Assembly: GCA_002405755.1 (NCBI GenBank)
Contig: DHMK01000008.1
Span: 1-5,964, forward strand
Source: Clostridiales bacterium UBA4644
GTDB lineage: Bacteria; Bacillota; Clostridia; Oscillospirales; Butyricicoccaceae
Direction of reading: 5' to 3'
Length of the DNA stretch: 5,964 bases
Positions 5,444-5,964 of this stretch are shown here, piece after piece; the stretch's first letter is position 1, and each line of letters starts with the position of its first letter. The notes under the pieces were generated by a model. The model ran no database searches. It had not been told where the DNA came from and saw only the letters and a list, made by a program, of their open reading frames with translations. The position numbers and the translations under genes were made by a program.

Positions 5444-5759
5444 GGACGACCTCCTCCAGAAGCTGCTCGATCTCCGCCTTTTCCCGCAGGCCAACGGCCT
5501 TGCGGCAGAGCTTGCCCTGATCGAAGATCATCAGCGTGGGGATGCTGTTGACCTGATAGCGGATGGCCAGCTCAAACTGCTCGTCTACATTCACCTTGCA
5601 GACCTTGATATCCGACCGGGTCTCGCAAAGCTCGTCCACGATGGGGGCCTGCAGCTTGCAGGGGCCGCACCAGGCCGCCCAAAAATCCACCAGCACCGGC
5701 TGGACGCACTGCAGGACTTCGGCTTCAAAGGTCTTATTCGTCACATCAATGGGGGTCAT
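5424..5759 (-). CDS. trxA: Thioredoxin
   Basis: Cytosolic thioredoxin of 111 residues, the usual length, that reduces protein disulfides. The active site is WAAWCGPCK (27-35) with redox cysteines C31 and C34. D25 is the buried acid. P74 in SIPT is the cis-proline facing the active site. It also carries additional cysteines (C18, C45, C54 and one near 84). The ATG at 5757-5759 is chosen because AGGAGG lies 6 nt upstream and the thioredoxin fold begins there (TPIDVTNKTFEAEV). The open frame continues upstream through the promoter without homology. It is the first gene of a two-gene operon with the FTR-like protein, which is probably its reductase. No NADPH thioredoxin reductase (trxB) lies in the window. 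Transcription is from a near-consensus promoter carrying an operator-like inverted repeat. Confidence 0.97.
   Translation of the reverse strand: MTPIDVTNKTFEAEVLQCVQPVLVDFWAAWCGPCKLQAPIVDELCETRSDIKVCKVNVDEQFELAIRYQVNSIPTLMIFDQGKLCRKAVGLREKAEIEQLLEEVVREHPAE
5450..5455 (-). promoter_or_regulatory. Ribosome-binding site of the FTR-like gene inside trxA
   Basis: AGGAGG on the minus strand, 6 nt before the GTG at 5443, lies within the final trxA codons (Glu-Glu-Val). It decides the start and implies translational coupling. Confidence 0.8.
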
Positions 5760-5795
5760 ATGGCTCCTCCTTCCGGAAAGGTACGGGTTTTTTAC

Positions 5796-5811
5796 CACCT
5801 GATTATAGGTG
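5796..5811. repeat. Short inverted repeat across the trxA -10 box
   Basis: CACCT (5796-5800) and AGGTG (5807-5811) flank the -10 region with a 6-nt spacer. This could be a second operator, but five-base arms are weak evidence. Confidence 0.25.
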
Positions 5812-5830
5812 CTTTTTTCCGGCAAGTCAA
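5802..5830 (-). promoter_or_regulatory. Sigma-A promoter of trxA-ftr
   Basis: On the minus strand TTGACT (5825-5830), a 17-bp spacer, then a perfect TATAAT (5802-5807). The transcript would begin near 5795, about 36 nt before the ATG. It is the best promoter match in the window. Confidence 0.88.
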
Positions 5831-5838
5831 CGGAAAAA
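5814..5838. promoter_or_regulatory. Inverted repeat surrounding the trxA -35 box (candidate operator)
   Basis: TTTTTCCG (5814-5821) and CGGAAAAA (5831-5838) are perfect 8-base arms around a 9-bp centre that contains the whole -35 hexamer. A protein bound here would block RNA polymerase. The repeat lies upstream of the transcription start, so it would act as DNA rather than RNA. TTTCCGGCAA from its left arm recurs at 5854-5863. The regulator is unknown. Confidence 0.5.
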
Positions 5839-5872
5839 TGTTGAATTTTGTCGTTTCCGGCAAAAGGAAAGG

Positions 5873-5897
5873 AAAAACAGGGCGCGGCAAAGCGCCC
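5873..5897 (-). terminator. Minus-strand terminator of a unit beyond the right edge
   Basis: On the minus strand GGGCGC, loop TTTGCC, GCGCCC, then TG and five T. It points left and so would end a transcript entering from beyond position 5964. It also insulates the trxA promoter. Confidence 0.6.
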
Positions 5898-5902
5898 CCG
5901 CC

Positions 5903-5964
5903 GCCGGGAAAGCGTCCGCGCCTGCGGGCGCGGAGAGCGAAGTCCACTTTCCACCGGCGGAAAG
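5903..5964 (-). other. Hairpin-rich segment at the right edge, possibly a 3' UTR or small RNA end
   Basis: The arm 5947-5958 (CTTTCC, then CGGC after a 2-nt bulge) pairs with 5903-5912 to form a 10-bp stem. This encloses an 8-bp hairpin (TCCGCGCC at 5915-5922 with GGCGCGGA at 5927-5934). A competing local hairpin is CTTTCC/GGAAAG (5947-5952 and 5959-5964). The terminator at 5873-5897 follows on the minus strand. No recognisable protein was found here and no known RNA family is recognised. Confidence 0.35.

Noticed and set aside
5760..5954. N-terminal extension of thioredoxin upstream of 5759
   Set aside because: It would include the near-consensus promoter, the operator-like repeat and a terminator; thioredoxin homology starts at 5759.

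Overview
The window looks like chromosomal DNA from a GC-rich anaerobic member of the Clostridia, most like gut Oscillospirales. This is inference from gene content: NfnAB, a TasA/SipW-type surface protein, a compact clostridial-type ferredoxin-thioredoxin reductase, strong AGGAGG ribosome-binding sites and sigma-A-type promoters. No RNA genes, insertion sequences, CRISPR arrays or phage genes were seen. Intergenic gaps are short and carry recognisable promoters and terminators.

Layout, left to right. (1) 31-840, minus strand: a short-chain dehydrogenase/reductase with an expanded nucleotide-binding glycine motif. (2) 841-1151: a divergent intergenic region holding the SDR promoter, a forward terminator-like hairpin, a Rex-like palindrome and the nfn promoter. 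(3) 1152-3409, plus strand: nfnA-nfnB, two overlapping genes for the electron-bifurcating NADH-dependent ferredoxin:NADP+ oxidoreductase, ending in a textbook terminator (3427-3454). (4) 3455-5099, plus strand: a promoter, a leader of about 130 nt rich in hairpins (two of them mutually exclusive), and a 482-residue secreted protein that joins a TasA-like filament domain to a parallel beta-helix. Its base composition is mosaic. (5) 5136-5217: two back-to-back terminators separating convergent transcription units. (6) 5243-5759, minus strand: thioredoxin followed by a 66-residue ferredoxin-thioredoxin reductase catalytic protein that overlaps it by 20 nt, transcribed from a near-consensus promoter whose -35 box lies inside a perfect 8-bp inverted repeat. 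(7) 5873-5964: a minus-strand terminator and further hairpins, probably the 3' end of a transcript from beyond the right edge.

How the genes fit together. NfnAB exchanges electrons between ferredoxin, NADH and NADPH. The thioredoxin/FTR pair is predicted to pass ferredoxin electrons to protein disulfides. Both units therefore draw on the ferredoxin pool of a fermentative anaerobe. The SDR uses NAD(P)H by family but its substrate cannot be read from sequence. The TasA/beta-helix protein is an unrelated surface gene set between the two redox units. The strongest candidates for new biology are the trx-ftr module with its operator-like repeat, and the TasA/beta-helix fusion with its structured leader and mosaic sequence.
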